Assembly: GCA_028551475.1 (NCBI GenBank)
Contig: CM052355.1
Location: 2,108,001-2,172,000 of the forward strand
From: Casuarina equisetifolia
Taxonomy: Eukaryota; Streptophyta; Magnoliopsida; Fagales; Casuarinaceae
Reading direction: 5' to 3'
Length of the DNA: 64,000 bases
The notes below the pieces were generated by a model. That model had not been told where the DNA came from. It saw only the letters and a program-made list of their open reading frames with translations, and ran no database searches. Shown one piece after another: positions 37,313 to 49,700 of this stretch; the stretch's first letter is position 1; every line of letters begins with the position of its first letter. A program made the position numbers and the translations under genes.

Positions 37313-37819
37313 TTAGTGAGGTTGAAAGCAAGTAGTGAAGCATACAAGAAAAAGTATTTGTGAAGACAGAGAAATTAAGTGGTTAAGAGTGGTTAAGAGA
37401 GAGAGAGAGAGACAGAGAGAATATAAGAAACATGTATAGGAAGAAAGAAGATTCGTAGAAGGGGGGGAAAAAAATACTGTACCTATCCATCTTCTACAGA
37501 TTCCTTGCATCCTCATGAAATTGCTTCCTTTTTGTTCAATGCATTCCATTTTCCCTTGAAACTTGTATTCTCCTTCAAGTCTCCATGGATCCCATGTAGA
37601 AGTATAATCTCCTTCTTGCCTTGTAGTTCCGGCAAGGAGTCGTAACCCAAAGTGACAATATTGGTCATAGACCATTGGACTTTTAGAAGGTTCCCATTGA
37701 CTAATTTCACAAGACAACATCCTTCGTGGGTTGTTTGGCAGGTTAAATCCATAAATCTTGAGAGGAAACGGATAGTGGTAGATGGAATGTCGACCATAGA
37801 ATGTAATTTGTGGTTTCAA
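37313..37819 (-). pseudogene. Unrecognised decayed coding-like segment, related to 31420-31900
   Basis: On the minus strand two overlapping frames are open. The one starting near 37797 reads VDIPSTTIRFLSRFMDLTCQ and VKLVNGNLLKVQWSMTNIV with YDSLPELQGKKE, which resembles VVYDPLPKLQAKEE at 31770. Similarity between two locations in the same frame suggests an old gene duplicated with the block, but I do not recognise the family, and both copies end in low-complexity sequence. It may equally be part of a retroelement. Confidence 0.35.
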
Positions 37820-38189
37820 ACATAGGTACTATTGCCGTAACCTATTTAAGTTATTTTTGAACTTGGATTTGTTAGGTTAGATAATATAGCAGACTGTAAG
37901 AACTGCAAGTGTAAATTTCTACAGTCACACTCAATAAGAATGACAATTCTTAATCTACTTGGTTCAATGGTTTTGGAGTAAAACCCACCAAAAAATTAGA
38001 ACTGCAATTGTTAACGGAAACAAAGACTAAACAAAAAGAAAATAATGGACTTTAAGTTTGTCATGGGCATAGGAAGACACCACTATCATGGAATGTTTGA
38101 GGCCGATGATGATTCTAATTGTCAAAAGGGCACATTTTTTGTTGGGTCTCTTAAAACCAATAGTTAAAAATGAAAATACCTTTGCATAT
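37820..38189. other. Intergenic, no feature seen
   Basis: About 370 bp of AT-rich sequence; no motif recognised. Confidence 0.5.
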
Positions 38190-39094
38190 AAAGATATTAG
38201 ACTAAAATATTAATAGTGTATATTGTTCATTTATATCATTATTAACAAATTTTCTCATCTCATACGTAAGGAAACATGTCTTATGAAGACCAGTCTAAAA
38301 GCGATGTGTTACGCACTAGAAAATTATATTTTAATACTATTATAACTTATTTAATATAAGTGTTCATCCATTACATTTGTAAGTTGGCCTAACCCAATTA
38401 TGAGTCCCATATTTCTAATATATGTATTGAAGAGACAATAATGATTCTTGGTGGCTGTAAAAACAAAATAGGATATATAAAAATACAATTTTCACTTTCT
38501 TCATCTTTCCACTATTTTTTATTTCTAATGGGTTGCATCAAAGTTGGTTTCATTTCAAATACCATATTAGAAATGTTTACTTCCTCCTTAAATGGTTAAG
38601 AGAAAAAGATATCTTTTATATAAAAAGAACAAACTAAACTAAAATTTTAAAATATTCATTCATAATATATTCAAAAAAGCATCTTTAGATAGAAGAACTC
38701 CAACCCCGATTGTACTCTTTGTTTTGAAAAGTTTTCTAGATAAAACAAAACCTTTTCAATTTTAATTTATCCATGTTTGTTGTAATTTATCCGAGTGTTT
38801 ATGTTTAGTTGTTATAAACAAAACTATAAATTATAATTGTAACAAACCTTGAGATGAGCTCTATAAAAGAGAGGGGAATATAAAGATATAAAGAAAAGGA
38901 AAAGAGAAGAGAATAAAGAAAACATGTATAGAAGTGTTTGTGTTTATTTGTTATCAAAAAACAAGCAATTGTAGTTGTTAAAGATCATGAGATGAAGGGT
39001 GGTATGTTAAAGAGAAGCCAATGTAAATAAACAAAGAAAAAAAAAGGGAGGAGAATAAAGAAAAGAAAAAGAGAAGAAAATAAAGAAAACATAT
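38190..39094 (+). repeat. Local repeat block, copy B (related to 30630-31560)
   Basis: Direct but diverged copy of 30630-31560, ending in the same purine-rich tract. It is interrupted at 39095 by a LINE and resumes at about 39427. Confidence 0.8.
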
Positions 39095-39426
39095 GGGTGC
39101 AAAACTTCTTAAAATATCATTTTTAGCTTGTATCTATTGCATATGGGCAGAAAGGAATAGAAGAAGATTTCAAAATACATTAGTTGACATTCCACTCTTG
39201 TTGGCTAAAGTAAGAAAAATTGTACGAGGGAGAGCTTCTCTGCTTTACAATATCAAACCCTCACAAGGTAATGTCTTTTTGAGTGAGATCTGGAGACTTT
39301 CAACCTCTATTTTTTCTTACTCTTAGCTTATTTTTGAAAATTGTTGTAATACTAGGATATACCCCTTTGCTTTTGTATATTATATTCTATTAATGCAACT
39401 TACATTAAAAACCAAAAAAAAAAAAA
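39095..39426 (+). mobile_element. 5'-truncated LINE (L1-type) insertion with poly(A) tail
   Basis: The frame 39093-39326 reads ISFLACIYCIWAERNRRRFQ and AKVRKIVRGRASLL, the typical C-terminal tail of plant L1 ORF2 (after the zf-RVT region: ...YxIWxERNxRxFQ...). A short 3' UTR and a run of 13 A's (39414-39426) follow. 'aaaacatat' occurs on both sides (39086-39094 and about 39424-39432), as expected of a target-site duplication. The related sequence at 31545-31570 ('aaagaaaacatgtataagaag') shows the site without the insert. Only the last 330 bp of a LINE arrived, the usual 5' truncation. Confidence 0.88.
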
Positions 39427-39589
39427 CATATATAAAAGAGAAAGAGGTTTAGGACAGAAACAAAAACATGGTAATTCAAGTTAAGAGATAACACAATGTA
39501 GTAATCAACTCATAACACTATGTCTTGCTAAAAGCATATTCATTTCATCTTGCTTTCTTGTTGTACAAATGCATTCCATTCCTCCTTGC

Positions 39590-40472
39590 CTTGTAGAAAG
39601 CACGCCTCTGACGGTGCTCATGGATCTTCTTTGTAGAAGAACAAATCAATTCATCATATGCATCAATGTCTTTGTGCTTTTCGGCGTTTGCCAAGAAGCC
39701 AGATATTTCTTTCTCTAATTGAAAAGGCACGTCAACTAGTACATCATAACAAGTGGTTCCAGCAGGGCAATTTCCTGAAAGCTTGATTTTATGCTCCAAA
39801 TGTGTAGGACAAGGAGGGGCAGTCAAATGCTGAGATATCTTTTTTGTAGTCATAGCAAATTTCATCTTCTCTTCCCTAAACACTTTCTGAAGGGGTGGAT
39901 CACATACAAAGAATGATGGATCGCTAGGGTTTTGCAACCTCCTAGCCTTCACACAGTGCCAAATTGCAGCAAGAATTCTTGGGCGGCTCTCCACCACAGG
40001 TCCAAGGTTCAATCAGGATTGGTGAAAGTTTAAATTTCTCAGGAACATAGTTCATTTCCAGTCTTATTATTGCAGTGAATTCCTTATCTCCTTTCTTTTT
40101 CACCTCAAATTCCTCATGAAGAACAGGCGACCGAATACTCTGCCACAGAATTACATGGTTATCTGTATAGAGGTTTTGGTCCAAGTAGATCGCAAGTTTT
40201 TTGAAGAAGGACGAAAACTTTGGGTATGAAGAGCCTGTTTTCTGTGTCATTCCAGCCAGCACAGGATCCTTTCCATCTTCCAGTATCCTCCCAATTATCT
40301 TGAGTGACCCAGAAGGAGACTCTGCACTCTTCTTCTCAGGATCTGTTTGCATCTGATTTGAGAAGGTATTGAAAACATAAACCCGAAGTGTTTTCTGAAC
40401 ACGATGTGGGTTTTTAAGAGAATCCTGTATGTCCCTCTTCTTTCTTGGCAAAGCAGCATCAATCCAAGCGTA
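39590..40472 (-). pseudogene. SNF12/BAF60 (SWI/SNF chromatin-remodelling subunit) pseudogene
   Basis: SNF12/BAF60 (CHC1 type) is an accessory subunit of SWI/SNF remodelling complexes and has a SWIB domain. The first frame (40451-40010) contains [49 protein letters not shown] and [21 protein letters not shown] frameshift near 40010 leads to the second frame (40012-39590) with [20 protein letters not shown] (SWIB), LEHKIKLSG and [10 protein letters not shown], ending at [11 protein letters not shown]. After that point homology stops and the local repeat block begins. A further frame change lies at the 5' end near 40450. No introns are visible over about 880 bp, which suggests a retrocopy, though an intronless parent cannot be excluded. 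No poly(A) tail is seen because the 3' end of the gene is missing. Confidence 0.9.
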
Positions 40473-40475
40473 GCT

Positions 40476-40837
40476 TCAATTAGAAGCACCTAGCTTCACA
40501 GGTGGTATCATCTTGTGTTTTCTTATTGACAGATTCCAAATTACAATCCTATCTTTGCGATCGCGAGTGCAAAACAAGCCATTACAAGAATTACCGATAA
40601 GCCTGTTCCATTCTGGAACACATGACGACTGGAGGATCTTCATGGGCTTGTGGTTAATATTCACCAAGCAATACGTGTCCTCGTAACACCGCACAAGGAG
40701 GATGCTCTAGATGGAGTGCTGAAGATGCATTTTGATGAAATATAAGTCCTTAATTATTGCGCGCCATGACTTGGAAACATTCTGAAAACATATTAGGGAC
40801 TTGAGATAGAAGTATTTGCAGGATTAGCTCTTCTAGG
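40476..40837 (-). pseudogene. F-box/FBA protein pseudogene, N-terminal part, abutting SNF12
   Basis: F-box proteins are substrate receptors of SCF ubiquitin ligases. Read on the minus strand from 40837: LEELILQILLSQVP (F-box helix 1), a frameshift, FQNVSKSWRAIIKDLYFIKM (rest of the F-box), a stop, then CYEDTYCLVNINHKPM and, in the FBA region, CNGLFCTRDRKDRIVIWNLS followed by RKHKMIPPVKL. Homology to the second F-box copy (44109-45066) stops exactly there and SNF12 sequence begins within a few bases. The downstream half of the FBA domain is not found on the other side of the SNF12 fragment. Confidence 0.85.
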
Positions 40838-41334
40838 AGGATCGACATCCAAAGAAGACCTCTTATATGTGTTTGTAAACCCAATACATAAATTTATAAG
40901 CCAAGTTTTCCTAGTATAGTATGGTAATCCTAGTGGAAGCTGGTCTCCGTATAGAAGTCTAGTTCTTTTGATCTAGTAAACTTAGGAAGGATAAATTTAG
41001 GAGAATTAAAATTAAATAAAAATTTTATAAATTAAAATTCAAAGTTTCCTTTGTAACAAAGTTTTCTAGGTTTGAAATTTCAAAATAATTATCGATGAGC
41101 CTTTAATTTCCCATAGATGAAGTGCTTCATTTTAGATCAATCAATTCTTCGATTGAGTTTCGACATTCTCTTAAAAACCATCTTCTTTATTGTAAAATTA
41201 AAACAAATTTTAGAACCTAAATAACATAGCTTATTTAAATAAGATTTAAGTCCCCTGTGAAACCTCCCATTGGAGAAATTAGTTGAGATGCATCTGGGTG
41301 AACTCTAATTAAGTGATTAAAATCTCTCCTTTGT
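40838..41334. other. 5' flank of the first F-box copy, duplicated at about 45067-45720
   Basis: Blocks such as 'aaaattcaaag' and 'atttcaaaataatt' occur in the same order upstream of both F-box copies, so the duplication included upstream sequence. No coding was seen. Confidence 0.6.
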
Positions 41335-41620
41335 GATAATGGCTTGAGGTCAATTATACATCAATACTAAATTGTCCACTTTATCTTATTGAAGGGCTAG
41401 ATGAAATGTTGAGTTGGGTTTTCATTTTGTGTTACAAGACAAAAGCCAATTAGTATGCCAAGATCTAAATGAAAGCACATTGAATTTGAGTTTAGGATTG
41501 AAGACAAATGATGATGACCAAAATTCTAACTCAAAAACTAGTCACAGTAGAGATGGCAAAGAGAAGGTTAGTAGCACTAGGACATAAGTAAAGGCTGCCA
41601 TGGGGTTTTGGGGTGCCAAG
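41335..41620 (+). repeat. Direct repeat, partner at 51650-51945
   Basis: Shares 'accaattagtatgccaagat', 'aaatgaaagcacat' and 'attctaactcaaaaact' with 51650-51945 over about 280 bp, same orientation. A second shared stretch follows further on: 43420-43760 here and 51990-52320 there. Confidence 0.8.
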
Positions 41621-42689
41621 GGCATGAGAATCTGCAAACCTACAATTTACGCTTGATTTATAAATTGCAATTTTTTTCTTGGCTTTTTGTTGAGCCACCG
41701 GCTATCTTGGGCATGTGAAATCCAATGGCTTTTGCATGTACTTCAGTCTTCATTTTACATTTCCCTTTTGAGCTGGTAAGGTTGTTGGATTTACAAATTG
41801 AATGGAAATTGAATGAATAGTCCAATTTTACCATTCATTTCATCAGGTTGAGGACTAAGTATATAATTGCCAATTGAAATTTGTAACAGGTGAAGTGCCT
41901 TATGAGTAGGACAAAGTGCTTATAGACGTATAGTGAGTTGAGAAGATAGGGTTTAGGTTGGATGATGCCAACTTTTGTTGTAGTTCATGAGTCATGAACA
42001 ATGGGCTTTCTTGCACCTCTTTGGTTTTGGTTTTGGTTTTGGTTTTGGTCTTTTAGAGCTGCAAATCAAAACCATTTCTATTCATACATTTAATTCTCCT
42101 GCTTGATCATGGTACTGTTTAAGTACTTGGTTGAACAATCAATTACAAGTCCACTCAAAATCCTTGGGCATTGAGAACATGTAAATACCCACCCATGACT
42201 CCTCACAAAGGCAACGAATCCCAAAAAGTAGACCAATCACTCTGCAGAACTTGAGGCAAAGGGCACTAGTTGGAGGTGGACCACGTTACACCACATGCCA
42301 AAAGGTTAGGATCCTCCGTGATGGACCAAAAGTTTGAAGCCTTGAACTGCAAAATAATCATGAAGAAATTTAACCATTACCCCAATCATCTACAGGTTTT
42401 AGATCCTAGCTCTACATTGCCAGTCCGAATTTGAAGCGGAAAAGCTAGCGTATAGGCTCTCAATGGGCCTCCATATAAGAAACTAGATGGAATTTGGACA
42501 GCAAATGATGCAACCAAGATTTTATTGTTAAATTTGGGAACAGCAACTATCCTAGTACATGAGACAATCATTAAAGTCACAAACATGAATTGGTCTAAAC
42601 CAATATCAAGAAAGGAAATTTGTAAAACTCCCTATTGAGAAAGGAAATTATAAATCCTACTATGTTGGATTTGTATAAGTTAAAGCATG
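41621..42689. other. Intergenic, no gene recognised
   Basis: Includes a (GGTTTT)n run at about 42020-42050. No coding motif was seen. Confidence 0.5.
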
Positions 42690-43130
42690 CTATAGGTTAC
42701 CAGTTTATGTCTCCTAATTCCCTTATTATCTTGGGAAGTAACAATTTTGGAATTTTATTTTTTTGTTCACCGACTTTAACATTGTGGTAGTTTTATCCTT
42801 TTTCTTGAAAAGAATTGCACAAAATAATTGAAACTTTATTTAAAAAACATTTCAACACAAATAATACACTTGGCCCACTCCTTTTTTTATATAAAGTTTC
42901 TTCTTGGGTGATTTTCCCTTTGGAGTTCTTTTGTTTGAAGACACTTTTTATGATAGGGTAGAAATGTATATCTTATATCGTTAATGTTTTAAAGTGATAA
43001 AAAAATTATATATGAAAATTATTTCTCTCCTAACTGTTGATTAGAAACTTGAATTTCACCCCATGTTATGAAGAGACATCATTGAACATTAAACAACTCT
43101 AAAAATTTTCTAGCCTAACTAATCTTATAT
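42690..43130 (-). repeat. Inverted copy of the 34270-34730 repeat
   Basis: Reverse complement of the region between DC1 copies 2 and 3, with scattered differences and small indels. No DC1 coding sequence accompanies it. Confidence 0.82.
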
Positions 43131-44108
43131 AAAAACAATTAAGCATGGGCAAGGTAGTGAGTCAGATGGTCAAAAAGTTGCACGTTTGGGATTGTATACC
43201 CATAATTAGTAAGATGATTTGCAACTTTATTCCCTTCTCAATATATATGTTTCACTTTCATGGATGCGAGAATTATAGATATACATTGACGAATGACATA
43301 TTCCAACTTCCAAAAAGCTGTCCATTTTTTAAGGAATCTGATTTTATAATGTAGGATACCTAATTCCGTTCTTGGCATATTTTGAGGCCTTCTAGGAAGG
43401 TATAACCTACTACAACCATAAAACAAAATTAGTGAAACCTACTATTATTAAGAAAGGAAAATATAAAATTTATGACAATTATGAAACTAAGGAAATTCTA
43501 AAACCTACTATAACCATAAAGAAAATTATGAAACTTCTGTGAATTTATACAAAGAAAACTAAATTAATATAAACCATATGAGTAAAGGGAAAAAAATGTC
43601 CTCTTAAGAAATCAAGTTCCTCTGTTATATTTTCTGTTTAATTATTCATAAATATTTTATTATTCATAATTATTTTATAAAAAATAATATTTGAGACTCT
43701 AATTACATGGAAAATTATGTTAAACAAGGAAAAAAAAAAGGTAAAAATAGACAAAATATGCACCTTTTGTTTTTGAATCTATCAATTCTCAAATTCGACA
43801 TTTAAATCAAGGCATGGATTTGATTACTTAAAATTGCTCACAAAAAAGCAAAAACCCAACAAGAACAAAAATTTTAACATATATTAAAGCATAATTTTGA
43901 ACGAAAGTACAATGCCAAATTAAACTGTTTAATAATTTCCTTGGGTTTTTTTTTAAAAAAGAAAAAAGAAAAGAAGGTAGAACCCTAAACTTTAGAATTC
44001 AAGAAAAGAAATTCATTTCAGTAAATTCAACCATTATTACTATCAGTAAGCACGAGGCTTCCCTGGGAAGGCACCACCATGAATAATATTTGGAAATGCT
44101 CCAAAGTC
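43131..44108. other. Intergenic, no gene recognised
   Basis: About 43420-43760 is a diverged relative of 51990-52320. The rest is AT-rich with no motif. Confidence 0.5.
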
Positions 44109-45066
44109 TCATTGTTCTTTGAATCTTCTGTTTTCTGTTATCTTGTCGAACTCCATTGGAATTTCTTGGCCATCCTCCGAAACTGCAAAAGGCTTGCACC
44201 ATAAGAAATCCTCATGCAGTGTGTATAAAGCAGTGACCCGCTGCTCGCCACCCCATGCTCCATCATCCAAGCGCTATGTTTTGTATAAGCACAAAGCTTT
44301 CCTTCCAAGACCTTCAAACTTAGCGTTGATGGAGACTTCATTGATAGAGACTCCACGGGAAACCTATGAACTTGGAATTTCTTGATGGTGAGATTAAATG
44401 CGAGGACAGTTTGCTAGTTTGGTATCTATTTAGTCATTCATCTCAACCAACCAATACATATTACCGATTAAGTAAGTCATCTTCCGATAAACAAAGGCAC
44501 CACTGCAAGGCAATTCGTCTTCTACTTTTCTCCATGAATTTTCTTTCAGACTATTCACGCAAATGTCACAGGCCGTATCACAGTACATCATGATATTTAC
44601 AACCTTGTGATCATTGTTCACTGGATCGTACCTAATCCCGACATTTAATGTCTTCAAGGGAGAATCATAGGAATCTAGCTTTACCTGTGGTATCATCTTG
44701 TGTTTTCTAGTTGATGGATTCCAAATTACAATCCCCTCTTTGAAGTAGTAGTTGCAAATCAAGCCGTCGCAATGATTGTTATAGAACGACATCCATTTTG
44801 GAAAAGATGGTGGCCAGTCGACCTTCATGGGCTTGTCGAACTGACCCTTTGGTAAGGTTCACCAAGCAATACGGACCACATTCATCCTCCATGATAAGGA
44901 TGCATTCACTACGGGGTTTCGATGGAGAGTTGAAGATGCTTCTTAATGAAATTTGGATCGTGGATTAGAGCGCGCCATGACTTCAAAATGCTATGAAAAC
45001 GTACCAAAGACTTGACAGGAAGCCAAAGAAGTATTTCTGTTGAAGATTGACGTTGAACATTGCACA
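44109..45066 (-). pseudogene. F-box/FBA protein pseudogene, more complete copy
   Basis: Read on the minus strand from 45066: STEILLWLPVKSLVRFHSIL and KSWRALIHDPNFIKKHLQLS form a good F-box with the usual LPVKSL and KSWRALI elements. A stop follows, then ECGPYCLVNL. The FBA region is open at 44828-44430 with NHCDGLICNYYFKEGIVIWN, PSTRKHKMIPQVKLD, GIRYDPVNNDHKVV and NSLKENSWRKVEDEL. A frameshift after 44430 leads to a degraded C-terminal part ending FKEQ and TGA at 44109. It resembles CPR1-like F-box proteins in plan. Several frame breaks make it non-functional as read. It is a tandem paralogue of the truncated copy at 40476. Confidence 0.87.
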
Positions 45067-46773
45067 CTTACTATGTTGCCATATTGGGTCCTAGAATAAG
45101 GCTCAATATATTCTCTTATACGTTGGTGTATTCTTTCCTTTCCTATCAATCCTTGTAAGAGAGTAATACAAGGGTTGTCTTATATAAATCTTACTCTTGT
45201 TTAGCCTCTTAGGTTAGAATGTTTATTATCACAGCCACATATTGAGAGTTTTATTCTCTACGGATTATATCTTGGTATGGCAGCTAGATAAGTCAAAATT
45301 CAAAGAAGCAACGTATGTGTTTGAGAACCCGATTCAAAGTTTTCCTGGTTGCAGTGTAGTAAATCAAATTTAAAGTTCGTAAAATTGAAATTCAAAGATC
45401 CTTTCTTTTAATGAAAGGAGTTAGTAAAGGTTTTAATTTCAAAATAATTCAAATGAGTCTTCTATTTTTTCATGGTTTCTATTTTTATTAACTAACATTT
45501 ACTCATAACCTATTTAATAGTACTAACTCATAACCTAGAACAATTGGGTTTTCGATTCCTAGATTCACTGAATTGTGTTCTTGACTCCCAAATTGTTTGG
45601 ATTTTGCACTCCTAGTAGGAATGAGTTTGGACCTTCTTTTAAAGCTATCTCCTTTATTTAAAATTAAAACAGGCTTCGTAACATATCTCACTTAAATAGG
45701 CCCAAGTCTTGAGAGGCATCTTGACGAAATCTTGTTAACTGATTAACGCATATCATGGCTTCAAAATGTGGAAGCATTTTATGGGTAATCAGAGAAGTAT
45801 CTTGGCAATCATGTCCTGTGGAAGACTCGGACATGGACAGACTCTACACCGTCTCCTTTTTCCAGCTTGCAGATCGTTCTGCCGGCCCAAATGGTGTTGA
45901 AATATAAGAAAAGGCAGGGCTTGTGTTAAGTCTGGGAGGTTGACGCATTGGCTAAAGTTTCCTCAAAATAAAATCAAGAGAAAAGCGTTTAGAGTTTTGT
46001 GAGAAAGGGAAGATTCAAATCTTGAGTTTGTGTAGGCATCAATAGGCAAGATGACCCTTTGAACAGTTGATGTAAGACAAGGGTCTCTACAAAAGCTAAG
46101 TACCATGCCATTTCCCTCTTCTCCCCCTTCTCTTCATTCCCATAAACCAACAACCACAGTAACTCAAAAAGCAAGAACAGAATATGAGAAGTTGGGTAAG
46201 CAGATTAGTCGACGGACATCAAAGAGATCTCGCAACTACTGGTCCGTTAAATTCTTTCAACCACTCAGATGAAGAGAGAAACGACAGAGATGTATGTTTC
46301 TAAAATCCTAGCTTCGTACTACATAACTTTTCTAAAATTGTGTCAGAGCACCATCATGCATAGGATGGAGTCAAGAGCACCCGACTAAAACCACGTTTGA
46401 GAAGGAAAGAATTCTGGGCACCATCTTCTTCATGCAAACACACGAGCTTGCAAATGCCATGATGTTTATACAACGGTTTTCTAAGAAGAGGATGAACCAA
46501 AAAATTTTAAGCTCGGATTTTGGTCATCAAAATCCACTGTTGTAGTCTCAGAAAAAAATGGCCAGGAAACAGAACAAAACTCAAATGTAGGGAAAACTTA
46601 AGCCATACAAAATGGCTTTTATCTCTTCTTTCTTTTCTGCTTTTCGTTTCCACTTTCACCCCTTACTCTGCTGGGGAGGAGGAGATTTTCTCTGCCTCTT
46701 TTTGGCTATAAAAATGTATTCAAGTATGTGGGTGATGTGTTGAGATCAGGCAATTGCTGAAGTTGCTGAATTT
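45067..46773. other. F-box 5' flank then intergenic, no gene recognised
   Basis: 45067-45720 is the upstream region shared with the other F-box copy. 45720-46773 contains no motif I recognise; part of it may be 3' UTR of the PUR3 copy, which ends at 46774. Confidence 0.5.
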
Positions 46774-49700
46774 TCAGTTCTGCCACCTGAACTCGCTTGG
46801 GTCTTCTTTGCTCCGTATGAGAGGGACACCATCTTCCCTCCATGTTATCCGCTCTTCACATAAGGCTTCCGTCACCTCCACATACAACTGATGCTCCTAA
46901 ATAGAAATGAACACCAGTAATTAAGTCGCAAGGAGTCCAACACAAATCAAAAGCTTATGCACCAGACTGTGTTTTTAATGTCCTAGAGAGGGTAATTCCT
47001 TTACTTCCAAAGACAGGTCTGGGATTCAAACAATCATGGGTGGAAGATCTATGAGTTTAAAGGTTATTCTATCATTCAACGAGAATTTGCCAGAATAATG
47101 TATTAGTATTGCTCGAATCATAGTACCTTAGAAAGAATTCCAACTGCAAGCTCCTCTGCAGTGTCATTAGCAAGGAGAGGGACAACATTTTGAGCAAGGA
47201 TACACCCGGTGTCATAATGCTCGTCAACAAAATGAATTGTCGGCCTTAAGTATCTAGCCAAAGCACAGAGAAGAATACATAATAATATTCACACTTTTCT
47301 TCATATACACTTTAATACAGTAAGAGTTGAAAGAAAATTTGTTTAGATTGTATAGCATTAAAAGCTGCAATCTACCTTGCTCCATTTAGATTGAAGCAAT
47401 GACTGCCTTATGCACCTTCATACCATAATATCCTTTGCCCCCAAAGGCTGGAAGTAGCAATGGATGGATGTTTACCATGGATCTGGGATAAGCACGAATC
47501 AACTCCACTGGTATAAGTTATAGATATTCCGCTAAAAGTATGAAGTCAGTAAAATTAAAGAAATCACTTCCCAGAAGCAAGCATCTTTTAACAACAACTA
47601 TTGATGAGGATATCACAGCCATCTTATATGGAATACTTTTTCATAACGCAATTCTAACACATTTTTCTTCTAACATTTCAACCCAACAGTCCATCCATGT
47701 TGGTGACAAGCTTGCCAACTTCACTTTGGCTGTGGTGAAGTCTAACTACACCGTTATGGCCTAGAAGCTGCTTATGATATGAGTGGATGTCAGTAGGTAC
47801 TGGGTAGGGTTTGCGTCAAGCAACAAGTAGCAGCCACAAGTCCCCCAGACAAACCTAATTAGATCTGCTAACAGCAAGAAAGTATGTATGAATGACCTCT
47901 AGACATCACGCAAAGCATCCTATCCCCCTCACCCGCGGCAACAGACATCCAATGAACCAAGGATAATCAGGAAAAGAAAGTAACCTAGGCATCTAATGGA
48001 AAAGCCAACTGTAGCAAACAAAATTAAAGGCAGCAGAAAAACTGGTAGCATATAAACATGCATTGTTAACAGTGTCAAAAGAATGCTATTCAAATAGACA
48101 AGATCAAGGTATATAGTGGCAGCACAGAAAAGAATGCACAATTGACAAGTAAGATTAAGAATTTAATCCATAAGGGCGCATCTCTAAGGATTGGCTATGA
48201 GGAACGTCTTTGTTAATGGATAATATAACAGATTTCCTTTACATAATGAAAACTAGACCAGATGGTTTTTGTAGCAACAACTAATCTAGTTTTGGTTTAT
48301 GCCTAGCTAACCCATTGCTAGGAAAAAATTATGACCCTTTTTATTAGTGAGTCCACCACATTATGATTCATCGTTAACAAGTTCCATAGGAAAAAACAAA
48401 TACAGCCTAAGTAACTTCATTTTTAGGAGAAGAGGCCTGACCTAAGCATAGATACAAGACTGGTTGGTGAAAGTCCACCAGGTTCCTCAATAGTTTTGGG
48501 GAACAAAACAACTAGGATGCCTTTATCTCTTGCGTACTCGGCGCCTCCACAGCCTGCCACCAGAGAAAAATAACACATGAATCAGTATCAGATTCCAAAG
48601 AAAAGGTTTTTGCATTGTAGCACTACAGTACCAAATTTACTTTGCTTTCACATCTAATCACCATGAGTTAGCAGGCATTACACATCATTCATGATAACTT
48701 TCCCAACTAACTGCTCAGGCCATTAAATCGCTACAATTTGTAGTCAATCCCTGATTCAATATCGGGTATAAATGTCTTGGAAAAAGAGCAAAACACTCTG
48801 AAGAATTAAACATATCCATCGGTATTATTAAAAACTTCCTGATTCCGACAAAAACTAGATAGGACAATCCTAAAAAGCACAAAATTACATTATGCTTCTG
48901 TTACAGGCTAACTTGGGCCAAGACAAGTGTGGGCTTTATAATATCAAGTCTTGGCTAGGAGGCAAAAAGGAAGACAATAAAAGAGAGCTTACGGGAGAAG
49001 GGCAGAACATTCTGGAAAGCAGAAATTTGGGCGCTGTCTCGCGTGAAAGAGGCATTTGGTGGCAACCTCCCATAGAAGTTGCAATCCGGTGTTCCGATGG
49101 TGGCAGCCTCCCATAGAAGCTGTGTATGTGTTCCTATTTCCTTGTAGTGTTCTTTGTTGTGTAGTTATGTCTATGTGTTTCCAGTGAAGGTTGTGTAAGG
49201 AATCAGTGTGCTGTTAGTGTGGGTGTTGTGGAATGTTAGTTGAATTGTTGTGTAATCCTTATTGACTAATTGTTGTAATAGTTGGAGACTTGCCGTGGGT
49301 TGTTGTGATTATATGATTATGAGTTTGTGTGGGGTTATTTGTGGAGTGTAACCATTGGACGAGCAAGGAACCGTAGAAAACAGAACAAAAGTTATCCGTC
49401 TAACTCAGATCTAGGTCATAATCCAGATAGTTCGTTATCAAAGGATTTGTCTTGTAACAGCTTCCAGCATCTGATTACGTACTTCAACAAAGCTACACTG
49501 GAAATTGGACTAATGTAGCATGAGAAACCATCCGCAAACCAATGGCCTAACCCAGGCTTGTTCCACACACCCAAAAAATAAAAAAATAAAAAATAAAAAA
49601 TAAAAAATAAAATAAAGGAAGAGGAAACTATGGAATACCAACTTAAGGACAATTAAAATTTAGATTCATTCATGTTATGTCGACAAATATAAACGCTACT

